From the NCBI RefSeq assembly GCF_032854445.1, contig NC_088301.1, positions 42,651,116 to 42,715,115 on the forward strand: DNA of 64,000 bases, written 5' to 3'. Below, one piece after another: positions 46,881-59,759 of this stretch; position 1 is the first letter of the stretch, and each line of letters begins with the position of its first letter. The notes below the pieces were generated by a model. It made no database searches. It was not told the DNA's origin and saw nothing but the letters and a program-made list of their open reading frames with translations. Position numbers and translations under genes: made by a program. The DNA comes from Liolophura sinensis (Eukaryota; Mollusca; Polyplacophora; Chitonida; Chitonidae).

Positions 46881-48177
46881 TCCCATGAAGCCTACTTCCA
46901 CCCAAATTTTATCTTCTATACTTAACAAAATCTGATAACTATCTCTATGGATTAAAAGTGGTAATCAACAAGGGTCGATGACTCTCCACACTGAATGATG
47001 TCCTCCTCTATGATGATATTTGTGTATGGTGGCTGATAGAGTCCATTTTAGATCCCGTACATTTGTGGAAGCCTTCGTACTTTTTCACATTTGTTTAATT
47101 CACTGTGGGCCTATTTTCCTTTCTCCAAGACAGAGATAATGCTTCAAAAATATTAATGGTTCCGGGGACGGAGATGCTTGCTTATACCTTGTTAATGTTT
47201 TTGTTTCTGGAAACATTATCTTGGCATCCCAGAAAAATTCTTAATATGGTAATTTAAAGAAAATTCAAGTGTGGTCATAAGGGCATTTTTCCAGAAGCCT
47301 CATGCGCTAAGAAGAAAATGTCAAAATGTATGTTTTCTGCTGAGGATCTTCGATCTGTAGGCTATATTGCTTGATGGAGAAGACCTCCCTTAAATAAGTA
47401 CGCATCATCTCATGGGCAATATCATGTCCTCCTAATCTGTTTTTTACAGTGCAAAATATATCTGGTTGTACCGTGGACTTTTTGGGCCAAATTGAACAGG
47501 CAGATGCTCCGTGACCTCACGGACTGTTCTTGGCTGCTAAACACGCTGTAACTGTTATATTTGTATAGTTAATGCTGATATAGAAATAGTACATGTGTAT
47601 TCATGTTATCAGTCAGAGGACGTTTAGCAGCTAAGAATCGGCGATGTCAGTGTTACTCACCTTGTTCAATATGCTCTAAACTGTCCACATTGAAACCGAA
47701 TCATCATTTGCTTTCAATTCCATATAAAAACGGTATAAATTAATTATAAAAACCATATTTGAAATCAGCAAAAAATGGCCTTATAGCTGATGTGCATGCT
47801 TATTTAACAGGGATAATATTCGAAACATTGCCAAATGTTAAAGACCAATATACATAACGTGTGTTGATGTGTATCGACACTTTAAAAAATAGACTGTTCA
47901 ACTGAACAGAAAGTCTTTTGTCTGTGTGATTATTATATATTGAATATTACAGCATATCGTATTATAATAGCAGAATACATTCTAGCATAACTCAGACAAC
48001 AGGCTTTCCGAAGTGTAATTAATGTTTCCTGTTATCCACAACGTTCTTTTTTTGTTTTATTTAAACACGGTTTTGAAGCTAGCGTGTTATTGTCGTAGCG
48101 ACGGTGTTGTATTCCATTTTACTAATGCACATTCCATTGTACTAGGTATTGACGGTGCTATCTAGTCTAGGAAACGT

Positions 48178-48534
48178 GACCAAATAGATATAAGGCGCTT
48201 GTCTTTCAATCTCTATAGGTCACACTTGAAATGTGAGTTCAATCCCATTCCGTGGTCTTGGATGAAGTTCGATGGAGACATCTTGCCTATCATACCCAAT
48301 ATCACATGTGTCACACTTAAGAATGGATGAATGAATGCTTGGGGTTTAACAGTTACACTTATGAGAGCTTGCCAGTACGTCTAACTCGACTCGTGATCTG
48401 AGTTTTACTCCACACTCTTTGGTTTCTTCCATTAAGCTTATTGTCCTCTAACGATTGAAAATATTCTAGAGTATTTGGCATTAAACAATCAAATAAATAA
48501 GTAAGTAAATAAGTAAATAAATAAATAAATAAGT
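48178..48534 (+). mobile_element. SINE-like element with ATAA-type tail
   Basis: A tRNA-like head (GGCGCTTGTCTTTCAATC, then GTGAGTTCAATCCC near 48231) is followed by TTCTAGAGTATTTGGCATTA. The tail is AACAATCAAATAAATAAGTA with further AAATAAATAA repeats. Its end lies 23 bases before the TIR element at 48558. Confidence 0.6.
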
Positions 48535-48557
48535 TGAACGTAATGATTTTCGGAGAG

Positions 48558-48904
48558 GTAAAAGTGACACGGTTAGAAAAAAAAGTTGCAGTTTTGTTTT
48601 TTATCTTTGCGCGACTTACGAAGAAGGATGGCGTGCGCACGACTCATTGACCAACATAGAAATGCAGAATTATATGTCGTGCGCACGAGATCTCTGTTAA
48701 GTCGTGCGAACGAGATCCTCGTGAAGTCGTGCGAACGAGATCTTTTGTTAAGTTCTGCTCAAGAGATCTTTATTGTGCACAACTTAAAAAAGATCTCTTG
48801 CGCACGATATAATTGTGCCTTTGGGTTAGTCAATTATCTCGTGAACACGGCTGATTAAAATATATATTTATGTTTAATTTTTTTTCTAACCATGTCACTT
48901 TTAC
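48558..48904. mobile_element. Palindrome-ended MITE with internal GCGCACGAGATC array
   Basis: The terminal inverted repeats are 27 bp, 48558-48584 and 48878-48904, matching at 26 of 27 positions; they begin GTAAAAGTGACA. Inside, about four direct units of the type AAGTCGTGCGAACGAGATC run from 48677 to 48770. They are followed by an inverted copy (AAGATCTCTTGCGCACGA, 48790-48807). The interior can therefore fold on itself. An ORF of 90 codons covers it but is a by-product of the array. The target duplication is uncertain, possibly AG. Confidence 0.8.
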
Positions 48905-49578
48905 AGCTCCATGTGGTTCAGAGCCATATAATCTATGGGCCAAATTGGTCAAACTGCGTGCAGACAAGCATTCAGAAACCATGGTTGGGTGCTCTCCCAT
49001 CATCGTGACTATCAATATTTTGTAAAGTTCTGTGTTTACCGAAAACATAAGTTAGATGTTCCCAAACAAAATAAAGTCATTTCGGTGCGCTGAGGTTTAA
49101 TCTGACTCGCTGACATATTGGTAATTTGTGAAAAAAAGATGCTTATGAAAACACATATGCCGTCATTCCATTTGTTTCCAGCCAGCTTCACATGGGAAGT
49201 GAGTTTTGACATTCGAATAACAGACAGATTTAACCTTTGACTTCATACTTGTCATGTATATATGTTTTACATCGTAGAGATTCGGGTCACTTCGTTAACC
49301 CATTTCCAAACTGATGGTGAAGCCTATACAATATACATGGCTTGCATATGGCGTGCACTTGCGTGAACTGATATATACGGTCGACGCGTAATGGATGAAC
49401 CGAAGCGCATTGTGACACATCACCTTGATCCAAAGTAAAAGACAACAAAAGTGCTTAATTCCAACATTTGCACAAACTTGAAACAAATTTGAAATTTCAT
49501 GTGCACAGCGATTAAATTTAATTTCTATATTGGCATTTATATTTAGCACACCGGTATTCATACCTCAATTCCCAAATG

Positions 49579-49779
49579 GGTCGCTGTGAGTTCAAGTCCA
49601 GCTCATGCTGGCTTCTTCTCGGGCCGTAAGTGGGAAGGTCTGTCAGCAACTTGCGGATTGTCGTGGGTTTTCCCCGGGCTCTGCCTGGTTTCTTCCCACC
49701 ATAATGCTGGCCGCCGTCGTATAAGTGAAATATTCTTGAGTACGGCGTAAAACACCAATCAAATAAATAAATAAATAAA
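49579..49779 (+). mobile_element. 5'-truncated SINE with 14-bp target duplication
   Basis: Flanked by TCAATTCCCAAATG at 49565-49578 and 49780-49793. It starts inside the B-box region (GAGTTCAAGTCC) and keeps the central region, GTATAAGTGAAATATTCTTG and the AAATAAATAAATA tail. The perfect duplication implies a fairly recent insertion. Confidence 0.92.
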
Positions 49780-50145
49780 TCAATTCCCAAATGAAATTTC
49801 TTTCCACAACGTTCAGAGAGAAAGCGAGTTTGACACACATATTCCCATCGAGATTAACAGTTAAATGTGTACCGATATGAGGGATACGCAGGAAGTGGAA
49901 CTTGCTGCACATTTTATGTGGGTTGCTTTAGATCAAAGAAAAGTGACAGACTTAGTCCAAACGTAAACCATATCTCCATATGATGATGTACATCAAAATT
50001 CGGAGACCTTGTGAGACCGTATGAGCCATGAGCGTTGAAACTGATTCATTTTTAGTCCGTCATACATGCATAGCAACAAAACTAGAAATATGATCGAAAC
50101 ATGCTCCATTTTGAACAGGAGCCTAGTGTTCCTCAGTATCATTTA

Positions 50146-50300
50146 TTTATTCATTTGATTTATCTATTTATTAGACTTAACTTTACTCAAAAAAGTTTTC
50201 AGTGATACGTTGGTGATCTACAACTTGGGTGTCGTAGAAACTGAAACGCAAGCACCTTCACCCGATAAGCTGAAGTTTGAATTCCTGTGTGCAATGGGAC
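50146..50300 (-). mobile_element. Diverged SINE-like fragment
   Basis: The plus strand begins ATTTATTTATTCATTTGATT (an inverted ATAA-type tail), followed by TTAACTTTACTCAAAAAAG. It ends near a weak B-box-like sequence (TTTGAATTCCTG). Confidence 0.45.
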
Positions 50301-50622
50301 GGCTACTATATTGTGTTCATATAATTCAAATTGCCCATTTCTAGCCGCTTTCCCACAAATTTAATCGAAGCCTTCCGGGGTTAAGCAGAAACATGTTCAA
50401 CTCATCAAACATGTTCAAATTCCTAAACTACTGTGCATATAGTTGATATAAACATTTGATCGAAATAGCCCCATTTTAAATGGAAGCAAGGCTAGTTTAC
50501 CTCAGTACAAACCTGCATACCAAATATGAAAAACTGTATTACCTGAATAGATTTGACCTCTGGATCACGTTATTGAAGTTTCTAAGTGGTTACTATACAG
50601 AAAACGGATATTTAATGGAAAC

Positions 50623-51028
50623 AGTTCCAGTTTACACAGGATTCTAGTTCACTTCAGTGTGAACCTGCACACCAGTTTAGATAGGACTCTAGTTCACCTC
50701 AATAGGAGCCTGCACAAAAGTTTAGATAGGACCCTAGTTCACCTCAATAATAATCTGCATACAGTTTAGATAGGATCCTAGTTCACCTCAATATGAACGG
50801 GCAAACCAGTTTAGATAACACCGTAGTTCATCTAAATAAGAACTTGCACATCACTTCAGATAGAACTCTAGTTCACCTCAATATAAACCTGCTTACCAAA
50901 TTAGATAGAACCCTCAAAATGACCCTGCATGCTAGTTTAGATAGGACCCTAGTTCACCTCAATAAACAAGTGCATACCAGTTTATATACAACCCTAGTTC
51001 AACTCAATATGAACTGGCATACCAGATA
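50623..51028 (+). repeat. Minisatellite, about 45-bp unit, about nine copies
   Basis: The unit contains TTTAGATAGGACCCTAG, TTCACCTCAATATGAAC and CTGCATACCAG in order. Copies differ by a few substitutions, and one near 50905-50940 is shortened. Confidence 0.93.
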
Positions 51029-52635
51029 GGGAATCTTCATCTGGCTTGGCTTGGTTCTAGATCGTGACGTTCATATCGACACGGACGGACGGATCGTCAT
51101 GATGACAGTATAGTTCCTTCGCCTTAATTTAACAAAAGGGATAAAATGGCGACTCCCCCACAGTGGGTTTCGTTGTACATGCATGTCTGAGGGTCTGGCA
51201 GGCGTTGGACAAGGTGTTGTTCTTAGTATGAGGTGTACGCCCATCAAATGCAAGTTCCACACATTTAATTTGTGCACCAATAAACAGTTCGAATCAACCC
51301 CACTATATTCGTGCTTGGAGGAAAATGGAGGACTCTACAATATTCTACATTTTCTTCAATAGGGTGAGTGCAAAGCCATTAACAACAAGACGACTTGTTA
51401 ATAAATAACTTATGTATACATACGAGCTATATTTTTATCTGCTAGGGAATAACATGTCATCATGGCAGTATTTCGCTACAACATTACATAAAAACTATGT
51501 TTTTACAGTTATATACTACAATAATTATACACGGTCTTGCCCACAGTTACGTAATACTACGTACAATGACTTGTACATATATATTTAGTTTACATGGACA
51601 TCCTCAACAACATTCCTTACATAGACAATGGAAACAACAACATGTTATGTACCTGAGACTTAAGAAGGAGGTAAAAAATTTACTCACAGTAGTTTAGCGA
51701 CATGTCTTTGTATTGCCTTAATTATGATAATTCGATTTCGGCGAAGCAGTTTCGTTCCATGTGCAATCAATGAAGGGTTTGCGCGTCCAATGGAGGTCAA
51801 CAATAATTATAGATTTATGGCGTGATCACCAAATCAATGTGTGTGACATATGCAGCAGATGAAACACTTTAAAATGACAGAAACGAAACAATGAAATGTC
51901 GGTGGCAAGATTTGAGTATTTTATCAAGGAAATTTAGGTTGACTTCAGTGTCTTTTGACTCGTCCCATTGCCCTTGACATTATATATGTCCCACCATATA
52001 GGTCTAGGAAATTGCATTTATGCCAGACAGTTACAAGAGTAACGGTGTCTCTATAAAAACACATTGCATGAGACGGACATGAAAAATTCAAATACAAGTA
52101 TCAGTAATTTGTAAAGTTACTATCCTTTGCATGGAAATATAAATAAAGCGAAGGTCACAAAACATGTCATAAAAATGCCCTTTTCAGGAATCGGACGGTA
52201 AGTTTGAGGGAATGAAATGATGTGATTACAAATTTCGCTCTCCTACACCTGAGACTAAAGTTGTACATCTGCAAGCTGTACATGCTCTTATAGTCACGAA
52301 AATAGTATTCGTAACTTCTCCACGGATAATACATTTCAGTCCCTGTAAAAAAGAACACTTAGAAAGATTTTCTCTCATGTATTACGTTGCCAAAACCATA
52401 ACAGTGGTTGAATTGCTCACTAAGAATGTTTCTCCGGTAAACTTCACGTTGGATTCTGTTTCTCATTTCGACATATTATAAATATATACTATACGGTACT
52501 ATATTACACTAAATTCTTTGGTTTGGGTAGTTTTCCCAACCAATATACTTTCTATAGGTCATTCTATCATTAGAATTTTCCCGGCAAAGTCAAGCTATAA
52601 ATGTATTTCACTCAAAAACTTTGGTCAGGCTACTG

Positions 52636-55600
52636 CTACTTTCTAAAGGGGAATGTACCGTCGCTATTATCTGTATCATCAATGCCCTTTACACTCTGGT
52701 CAGACGCGAAAGGCGAAATCTCAAGTTGAAACTCGTCAAAAGTAGCCTTTTTATTGTGCCTCAGCTCTGGTGGTCCAGTTGAGCTGGTCGTGGTTGCTGT
52801 GGTCGTCTTTGCTTCCTCTGTTTGGGAGTAAAACGAGATTTTAACCGGGCTAGGGGAAGTTAACACTGTAAGGTGAATGTTGGTGGGTATCTTTCCGTTG
52901 CCCTTCTTCATTTCTTCTTGTGCCCTGGCCACGTTTTGACTATATAATCCGTAGTTATAAGCCAACACAACTGCCCATATTCCAACAGTAATAACCACAC
53001 CAGTGAAGTACAAACGAGTAGCGATGCGTCTCCACTGTCTAGCTTTTTCAGTTTGTTTGGCGCGCTTAGCCAAGAGGACATGCGTCAGAAACGAGAGAAG
53101 TCCAAACAAAGGGTTTATGAGTATCCCAACTACAATTACACCTGGCATCTGCATGAAGTATCGAGTCCTGAAAAAAAAGAAGAACGCGAAATGTTTAAAA
53201 TGATAACAGGTCAACTAAATATCCCTTTACAGTATAATTATTCATCATCCACCATCAGCAATTAATGCCCTCCACTAAAAAGGTCATACCGGTACTTACT
53301 TAAGTATTTGCTTACTTCTTTTAGCACCGTATTTACCAGTGATAGGAGTGTGTAAGCGGAGGAATAAGGTATATAACTGGAGACAGGTCAGAACCCAGGA
53401 AAAAACACCACGCTTTTCTCCGTGTACCTGACAACTCCCCAGGCTTTAATGAAACTTGAACTCAAATGTGCTACCTCAACTGCGATTCCGGAGAACTAAA
53501 AAAAAAATAACTTTGCCAGCTTGGGTTATTACTGTGAAAAAGCACCAATACACCATGTTTATTCTAAAACCGGGCCGTGGTCTACTGGTTACTTGCCTTT
53601 CATTTGTTAAGATACACGAGATGTGGTTTCAAACCCAGTCTTGGACATGAATTTTTTTTTATCGCTGTCACAACCTGTGGGGATTTTGATGACATTAGCC
53701 ATCGACAAACGCTCGTGTAGCCGTTTGGTGAGTCTAATGTTCGTTGAAGACCACACACATCTTATATGGTATGCTTAAGTATATGGCACATGTGGGAAAG
53801 TTCATCAGTGACTTGACAAAGGTCGGACTTTTACGCCTGTCTCTCCACCATCCTCCACCCATAAAACTCATATAAAACTCATATGAGTGAAAAAAATCCT
53901 GAGTATGGTTTAACGCAATAATGAAATAAATAAATAAATAGTCTTTCTTTTCATATATAGCTTTGCTAAAATAAGCTAGAAATGTAGGGTATTATCTATT
54001 TGTTGTTCATACTTTTACCATTCTCAGGAACTTTTCACTTCTACTATGACGGTTAGTTTTATGGTTAGAGAAAATCGGAGTGACAGGAGCAAGCCACTGA
54101 CCTATGACATATCGGAACGTTATATTGGTTCAAGGCAAGCGGTTTCAAAGGAACTTTATGTAAGATTACACGATCCGTACGACAACCTATTGACACAAGA
54201 TCTCGGGAAAAGGGAGGCAAGGGAATCTTAAAAATTCCCTGTTCGATTGTGGGTGAAATAATGATCACTTTATATACTGTGCCACTAATTTTTGCACATT
54301 GGCTATGCTGACATGCCGTAAGGCTACTGGAGGAATGATAACGGTGCTTATGTAATATTAGCTCATCAATGCACACTTCTTTGACCCGAACAAAAAAGAT
54401 TAAGTTGCAATGTCTTGAGAAGAAGATTTTCTGGTGAATGAAATGTACATGTACTTCAACAAATAAAAACAATGGCGTATGCTAACAAAGGAATGGTTTT
54501 CAGTATTGGCATGAACAACCACAACAACACACAGTAAAAATAACACACTTCAGTCTGCAACTTTAACTGCACTAATAGGTAGCTATGTAACAGAATCAGT
54601 TAAGTGCTGCTTTTGGTTAACTCATTTGCCAGGTACGTATTATGCAAAGTAAGTTTTCGTACATGTCTGCTGTTGTTGACGGTCGCCTGTTTTTACAGAT
54701 GTCACTAAAGGCTTTAAAATCCTCAACACACACAACGTCTGTACCTGCAAAGTAAATGATAACTCATTAATGCCACAAATCAGTTTAGATCTCAACGCAG
54801 GTGAGGTTATGAGCTCACTTGTATAGTGTCATTATAGTTAATTTACACCTAAACAATTATAAGGGTATCAAAATTACGTTATAAACACTTCAGCTAAAGT
54901 ATAAAATTACGTGTTCTGTACGCAATTTTCTGTGCCGAACTACTTAGATACCTACAGGAATTGTATAGTATCTGGTTCCATTTACTAGGCCATTTGACCT
55001 AAGTGTAACAGCTTGTTTATGTGTGCTTCTGGTAAGAGATGTGCATTAATTATGGCTCAGAAATTATTTGAAAGCTCGCCAGTGTTGACAAAAACAAGTG
55101 ACTTCCAGTTGCGCAGCAAGGGTTTCCTGCGATGATATTCAGACTTTACAGGTTTACACAAATACAACTTACCGACAGCTTTATTAGGGGGGACCCCGTT
55201 GAACTCTGGGAATGGTTTAAGTAAAGTTTGATAAGTATGCTTCACTTGAGGGCTGCCAATCTCTGGAAAACAACAAATTAACTTTGACAAAAGAACGAAA
55301 AAGAGAGAAACGCAAACAGAAAATAACAAATAACTTTCCTAGACTCAAAGATAACGAATTGCTATTCATTGGCATTCCGTGAATTGAAGGAGTTATTTCC
55401 CAGTAACAGTTATCTCGAGATTATCACTTTCAGTAGGCTACAGATATACAATTATTCTTAAATTTAAATACGTAATGTATGGATGTATCTTCAGGAAGAA
55501 ATATATTTTTAAATTACGATTAGTTCGCCCCAACAGGAATATCCAATATAAATGGATACAACTGACAACAATCAAACCCCCTCATATCCACTAACACGCC

Positions 55601-58600
55601 TCCCCACTACCCCAGGTCAAAACCATCAAAATGACTAGTAAACTCACCTTCTTCAGCAGTCGTGTTCTTCATATTTGGGATATCACTTGAGTTATGTATG
55701 AGTATGCTTGTCAAATATACAGTCTCGATGGCCAAGTTTGGGAAGTACTGAAACAAATATCAACAATATACTAAGGCATCCTTGAATCAAATCAGGTAAA
55801 TTCGAAATATGAACCTTGAACCTTCAAATAACGGGCAGACTTGTACAAGTGAAATGCAGACTCAGAAATGACGTTGAACTGAACAACTACCTTACATTCA
55901 CTACCTTCAGGCCTTTCACAAATGAACAGGTAAATTCTATATCAAGATATTCGATATGAACTTACGCTCATGTGTGACGATATAATTTTGGGTGTCCACA
56001 GTACACAAGCACTAAACAAAAGCCGCCCATAAAACTATGTATCACGGAAAGAGCAAAACAACAAGAATTCAAAGTTTCACATATGAATACGCGTATACAT
56101 ATGCAACGTCTAGGTTGAACACATAAACAGCCATCTCAAAAAAAAAAATAAATGTCTTAACTTCTTACATGAATGACACTGTGGTCCGAATCATTAGCTA
56201 GGCGGAATACTGTATCATGCCGACACTGACTGTTACACTGCCAACACACGCATACAGGTCGGTAAATCATCACATGGTCCGTGTATATATAAAACATATA
56301 TATGTATGTGTAGTTAAAAACAACACATCTGTCAGTAAAGCTCACCGACAGATATTACCTAAGCAAATACAATTGTTCATGGGCCTGCTGTCAAGTTCTG
56401 TGTGAGCGGTTACATATCCACTATCGCACCATACAGGTGCGCGTATGAAGACCATGTTGGATCACTCACTGTTCTGTTCTGCTGTGGGGTTGGGGTGGGG
56501 TGTTTTTCCTATACTGACAGATACCCGACTTGCTCTGGATGTTTACTTTGTTTCAGCATATCACTTGGATTTAGGATCAAAACTGCTGGTTTACAGTTCC
56601 ACATTTTTGTGCTGTCACGTGGCGTAAGTATATCCAACTCTGATCACATGCTAGATATATATGCAACGTATCAGCAACACGTGTGGGGGTGAAATGAACT
56701 TGGTGTTACAGTTGTTATTTAATTTCAACTATTACAACAGTCGTCCCACTCCTGTGTAACTGGGTGAGTGGTATCTGGTCTGATCCAGATTCTGGTTTTC
56801 AGCGCTTCTAAAACTGGAACACCACTATAACCTTTCAGTTTGTTATATATATATACATTTGGGGTTGTTTTCCATACAGGAAATAAACAAGTCTCAGAGT
56901 GCTGCAATACAACAAATATAAATGCCAGGTGTCCTTCAGTTTTAAAGTAACCTTAGTGTGGCTTTCAGCCACCTGAACTGGTTTAAAGGTTATAATTCGA
57001 AAGTGATTCGCAAGTGAAATGATTCACTCTGTGATAACCTACATATGGAAAGATAACAGTTCACTGGTACAGAACAGTATTAAATATATTGAAAACTCGT
57101 TCCAGTGGGATGCTAACATTAATCGTGAACAGTATCTTCACCGTTACCTTACAGTATGTACATGTATATGGTGCAAACGGCCCAACTTAGATAATAGACA
57201 GACCACGGTATTCTCTCGGCGTCGTTTTCAAATGACAATGTCCCTCTAACGTTTAAGCAAATAAAAACTAAAGTTAATTTAAAATGTACCTTATCATTCA
57301 AACGGACATGCAAAAACTTACACTATTTGTTAATCGTGTCCAATAATGTTATTGGTTTAGATCAGCTTATTTTCTTTCGTACAACCCTGGGATTAAATAA
57401 TGTCTGCGCTTTTTAATGATAATAGAACCTCAAAAAGCATAAACTTTACGGCGCCATTTTGTAGCTAGAACCCGGGTGTCTGAAATACCCCCCTTCCACC
57501 CCAACATTTCCAAAAATAAAAGAAAGAGCACTAACAAAACCTTAAAAGAAATAACACTCGTTGTTGCTTAGTACGGGTTCATATAGAGTGTGTCATGAGG
57601 CTTTCCTGGAGTGCAGAAGTGCAGATTGCACAACTGGTACATTCAGTTTGAATGGAGAAATGAGATGAGAATTATATACCGGAACGGAAGAACTATGAAA
57701 ATAATTACCCAATCGTAAATAAACTTAATCGTGTCCAGGTTTAGAATATAAAGAAAATATGTGCAAGGTTTCGTGGAAATAGATTACTTTAGGAAGAGAC
57801 ACATGGACAAAATCTAAACACATGACAAAGCACTTTTAGGTAAAGTCTTAAATTTCATAATTACCGGATTGCGGTGAAATTTAATTTCAGGTGGCATGCA
57901 ATATGTATGCTAAGCACAAGTTCAGATGACACACAACTTTATGCTAAGTTTCATCGAAATCGGGACAGTAGTTTGGGAGGAGATACATGTACAAAATCGT
58001 TTCTACAGAGAGATAGACAGACAGACAGGTGATTCCAATATGCTCCCCACCCCACTCTATCCCTAATTTCTTCGAGGTGGATGTAAAAAGATAACGATGT
58101 TTCTCTAATATGGGAACGTTAACTCTCCTTCTTCAGTGATCTGTGCTAAAATGAACTGAATGTATCTGTCAGTCATGGTTTGTGCAGTAACCCTTTATCT
58201 TATTGTGTTCTTGCGAAATGTGCGTCTAAAATGAACATTCGACACATAGCGGGAAATTGTATACATAAAACGCTCGTTAGAGACAAAACCATATATTTCA
58301 ATATGATTAGGAAAAATTAGTCAAGAATCCAATGTGTGATCAGAAATCATCTATTGCGCTGTCGTTGCTGCTTTACTTTAACAAGCTTTGTGATATGTTA
58401 TCGCCGGATTATTCAGCCAAATGCATTAAGCTTTTTTTTTTTTACAAATCCTTGTCCAAACATTTCGAACAGTATCGGCATTTTGTGCATGCATATACAG
58501 TGTGATTTATTTACTTATTTATTTGATTGCATTGTGTTTTTCACCAGATACTCAAGATGTTTCACGACTGTTCAGGCATCCAAAAAAATTATCAATGACA

Positions 58601-58716
58601 ATAAGAAGCATGAGTTGAAGAAGGTATAAACTGAATGTGATTATGAATCTTACCCTGGTCTAACCGTTTCTTTGTTTTCACGCCCTCTGAGTTGATAGCA
58701 TCAGTCAAAGAACGCA
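52636..58716 (-). CDS. Unrecognised multi-exon membrane protein, 5' end unresolved
   Basis: Six minus-strand exons join in one frame: 58654-58716, 56169-56209, 55648-55747, 55173-55262, 54663-54744, 52636-53167 (coding order). They give at least 301 residues to a TAG stop. Seen: an N-terminal part with sequons (NSS, NTT) and two cysteines (VVCVEDFKAFSDIC). Two hydrophobic helices follow (MPGVIVVGILINPLFGLLSF and YFTGVVITVGIWAVVLAY), joined by the basic loop AKRAKQTEKARQWRRIATR. The polar, Ser/Thr-rich C-terminus ends TFPFRK. The helix-basic loop-helix layout loosely recalls CD225/dispanin proteins, but I cannot assign the family. Donors at 58653, 55647 and 55172 are strong. The 41-bp exon and the donor at 54662 (GTACGA) are the weakest links, chosen because they alone keep phase. 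No start codon is identified: the first listed exon enters in phase 1. Confidence 0.55.
53571..53940 (+). mobile_element. tRNA-derived SINE, different subfamily
   Basis: The head has an A-box-like CGTGGTCTACTGG and a B-box-like GGTTTCAAACCC. It is followed by SINE-like body sequence (CATGTGGGAAAGTTC, GAAAAAAATCCTGAGTATGG) and the tail GAAATAAATAAATAAATAG. It lies in the intron between the last two exons of the unrecognised minus-strand gene, in opposite orientation. Confidence 0.7.
57735..58030 (+). repeat. Two related copies of a GACAGACAG-ended dispersed repeat
   Basis: One segment reads GCAAGGTTTCGTGGAAATAG, TTTAGGAAGAGACACATGG, ACAAAATC. The other reads GCTAAGTTTCATCGAAATCG, TTTGGGAGGAGATACATG, TACAAAATC and runs into GACAGACAGACAGG. 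They align block for block about 180 bases apart. Confidence 0.6.
58506..58570 (-). mobile_element. SINE 3'-end fragment
   Basis: The plus strand has TTTACTTATTTATTTGATTG followed by TTTTTCACCAGATACTCAAG and a TTTCAC block. This is a diverged, inverted form of the SINE tail. Confidence 0.6.
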
Positions 58717-59316
58717 CTGAAAAGTAAAAGGCGATTATGTACACGGCATTGCATGGTTACGTGTCAGGCAGCAGAGTGAAACCAAAGAACCATAACGACA
58801 CATGTCAATAACAGAATGTGTCGTTGTGATATTTCACTTTGATTTAAATTACATCGTCTTAGTAAAACGAGCACATGTAAAACAAGGTTTGAGATAGCAG
58901 ATCCCTGAACAGCAGAGATTATGTCCTGTGCCACATGGGCATGACTGCGACAAAATACAATACAAAAACATGCAGCGTGACAGCAGAATCACTTTACAAA
59001 ATGTCAAAGAGTTAAAGAATAAGCGTTAATTAACCTAGAAAAGCTTAAGCCTTTTAAGGGGTAAGCTGCACAGAACCATGAAAATCTATATTGTAAAGTA
59101 GTTACCCTCTCTGGTGTTTAACAGCATTGCTGAATTATGTTGTGTTATTTTCAGGAAAGTCATAATTATCGACTGTTAAATGTGTTCACAGAAAAGAAAA
59201 TCATCTCATGCCGCGAAGATCCAGTCAATCTCATGTATTCGCCGTCACCAGTCACCAGACTGTCAAGAAGCAAATTTTCGAAGTCTGTCACTAATATGAA
59301 AGATCTCATCTTTTAA
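58576..59316 (+). CDS. Two possible terminal exons of an unknown plus-strand gene
   Basis: The candidate exon 59155-59316 follows a good acceptor (GTGTTATTTTCAG) and is open for 53 codons to TAA. It has a protein-like composition (FTEKKIISCREDPVNLM, then SPSPVTRLSRSKFSKSV). The candidate exon 58576-58623 follows TGTTCAG, is phase 0 at both ends and reads ASKKIINDNKKHELKK, but its donor GTATAA is weak. The basic, Ser-rich end could be the C-terminus of a cytoskeletal or nuclear protein; I do not recognise it. No further upstream exons were found, and the intron would contain a minus-strand exon of the other gene. Confidence 0.33.
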
Positions 59317-59759
59317 CCTTACCTCAGCAGACAAACTGACGCCAATTCATGAGTTTAACAGTCACCGTGAATGGAGAGCAACATGCTTGATCCAGGATAT
59401 ATTATTTCGTGTCCGGAGGGGGTGTTCTGTTTCAACGTTTTTGAAGTGAGAAAAAACAAACCCAATCGCTGGTGGTAATATTCATTTAACATCTGCTATA
59501 AAACAGCCTCTGACATCACTGGTATAAAACATAACATAATTTCCACACATTCGTGACACTGATAACCTAAACAAAATCTGGCCCAACTGACCCAACTAAT
59601 GCGGTGCTCTTCCCATATTTATCTTCTCCCTTTGTGCACTCATCCATATATAAATGAGTGTGTATGTAGATATGTCGGCTATATAGAGGGCTATATATTC
59701 AAATATACATCTACATAGACATATATGGCACACATCACTGTATATATATATATATTTGA

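Larger units (their letters stand above)
43966..52635. other. Gene-poor, repeat-rich intergenic region
   Basis: I recognise no protein-coding exon in this 8.7-kb stretch. The longest frames (up to about 120 codons) lack family features and lie in repeats. Listed separately are SINE copies, a TIR element, two minisatellites and one degenerate array. Confidence 0.6.
56210..58653. other. Intron of the unrecognised gene with repeat relics
   Basis: The 2.4-kb region contains two related repeat segments (57735-57825 and 57925-58030) and a SINE-tail fragment (58506-58570). No additional minus-strand exon is supported. Confidence 0.5.

Noticed and set aside
48586..48858. 90-codon frame
   Set aside because: Produced by the tandem array inside the MITE; the repetitive translation is not a protein.
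54696..54760. Plus-strand exon (acceptor TTTTTACAG, donor GTAAAT)
   Set aside because: The minus-strand reading of the same place fits the phases of four neighbouring exons; the plus-strand reading has no partner exon.
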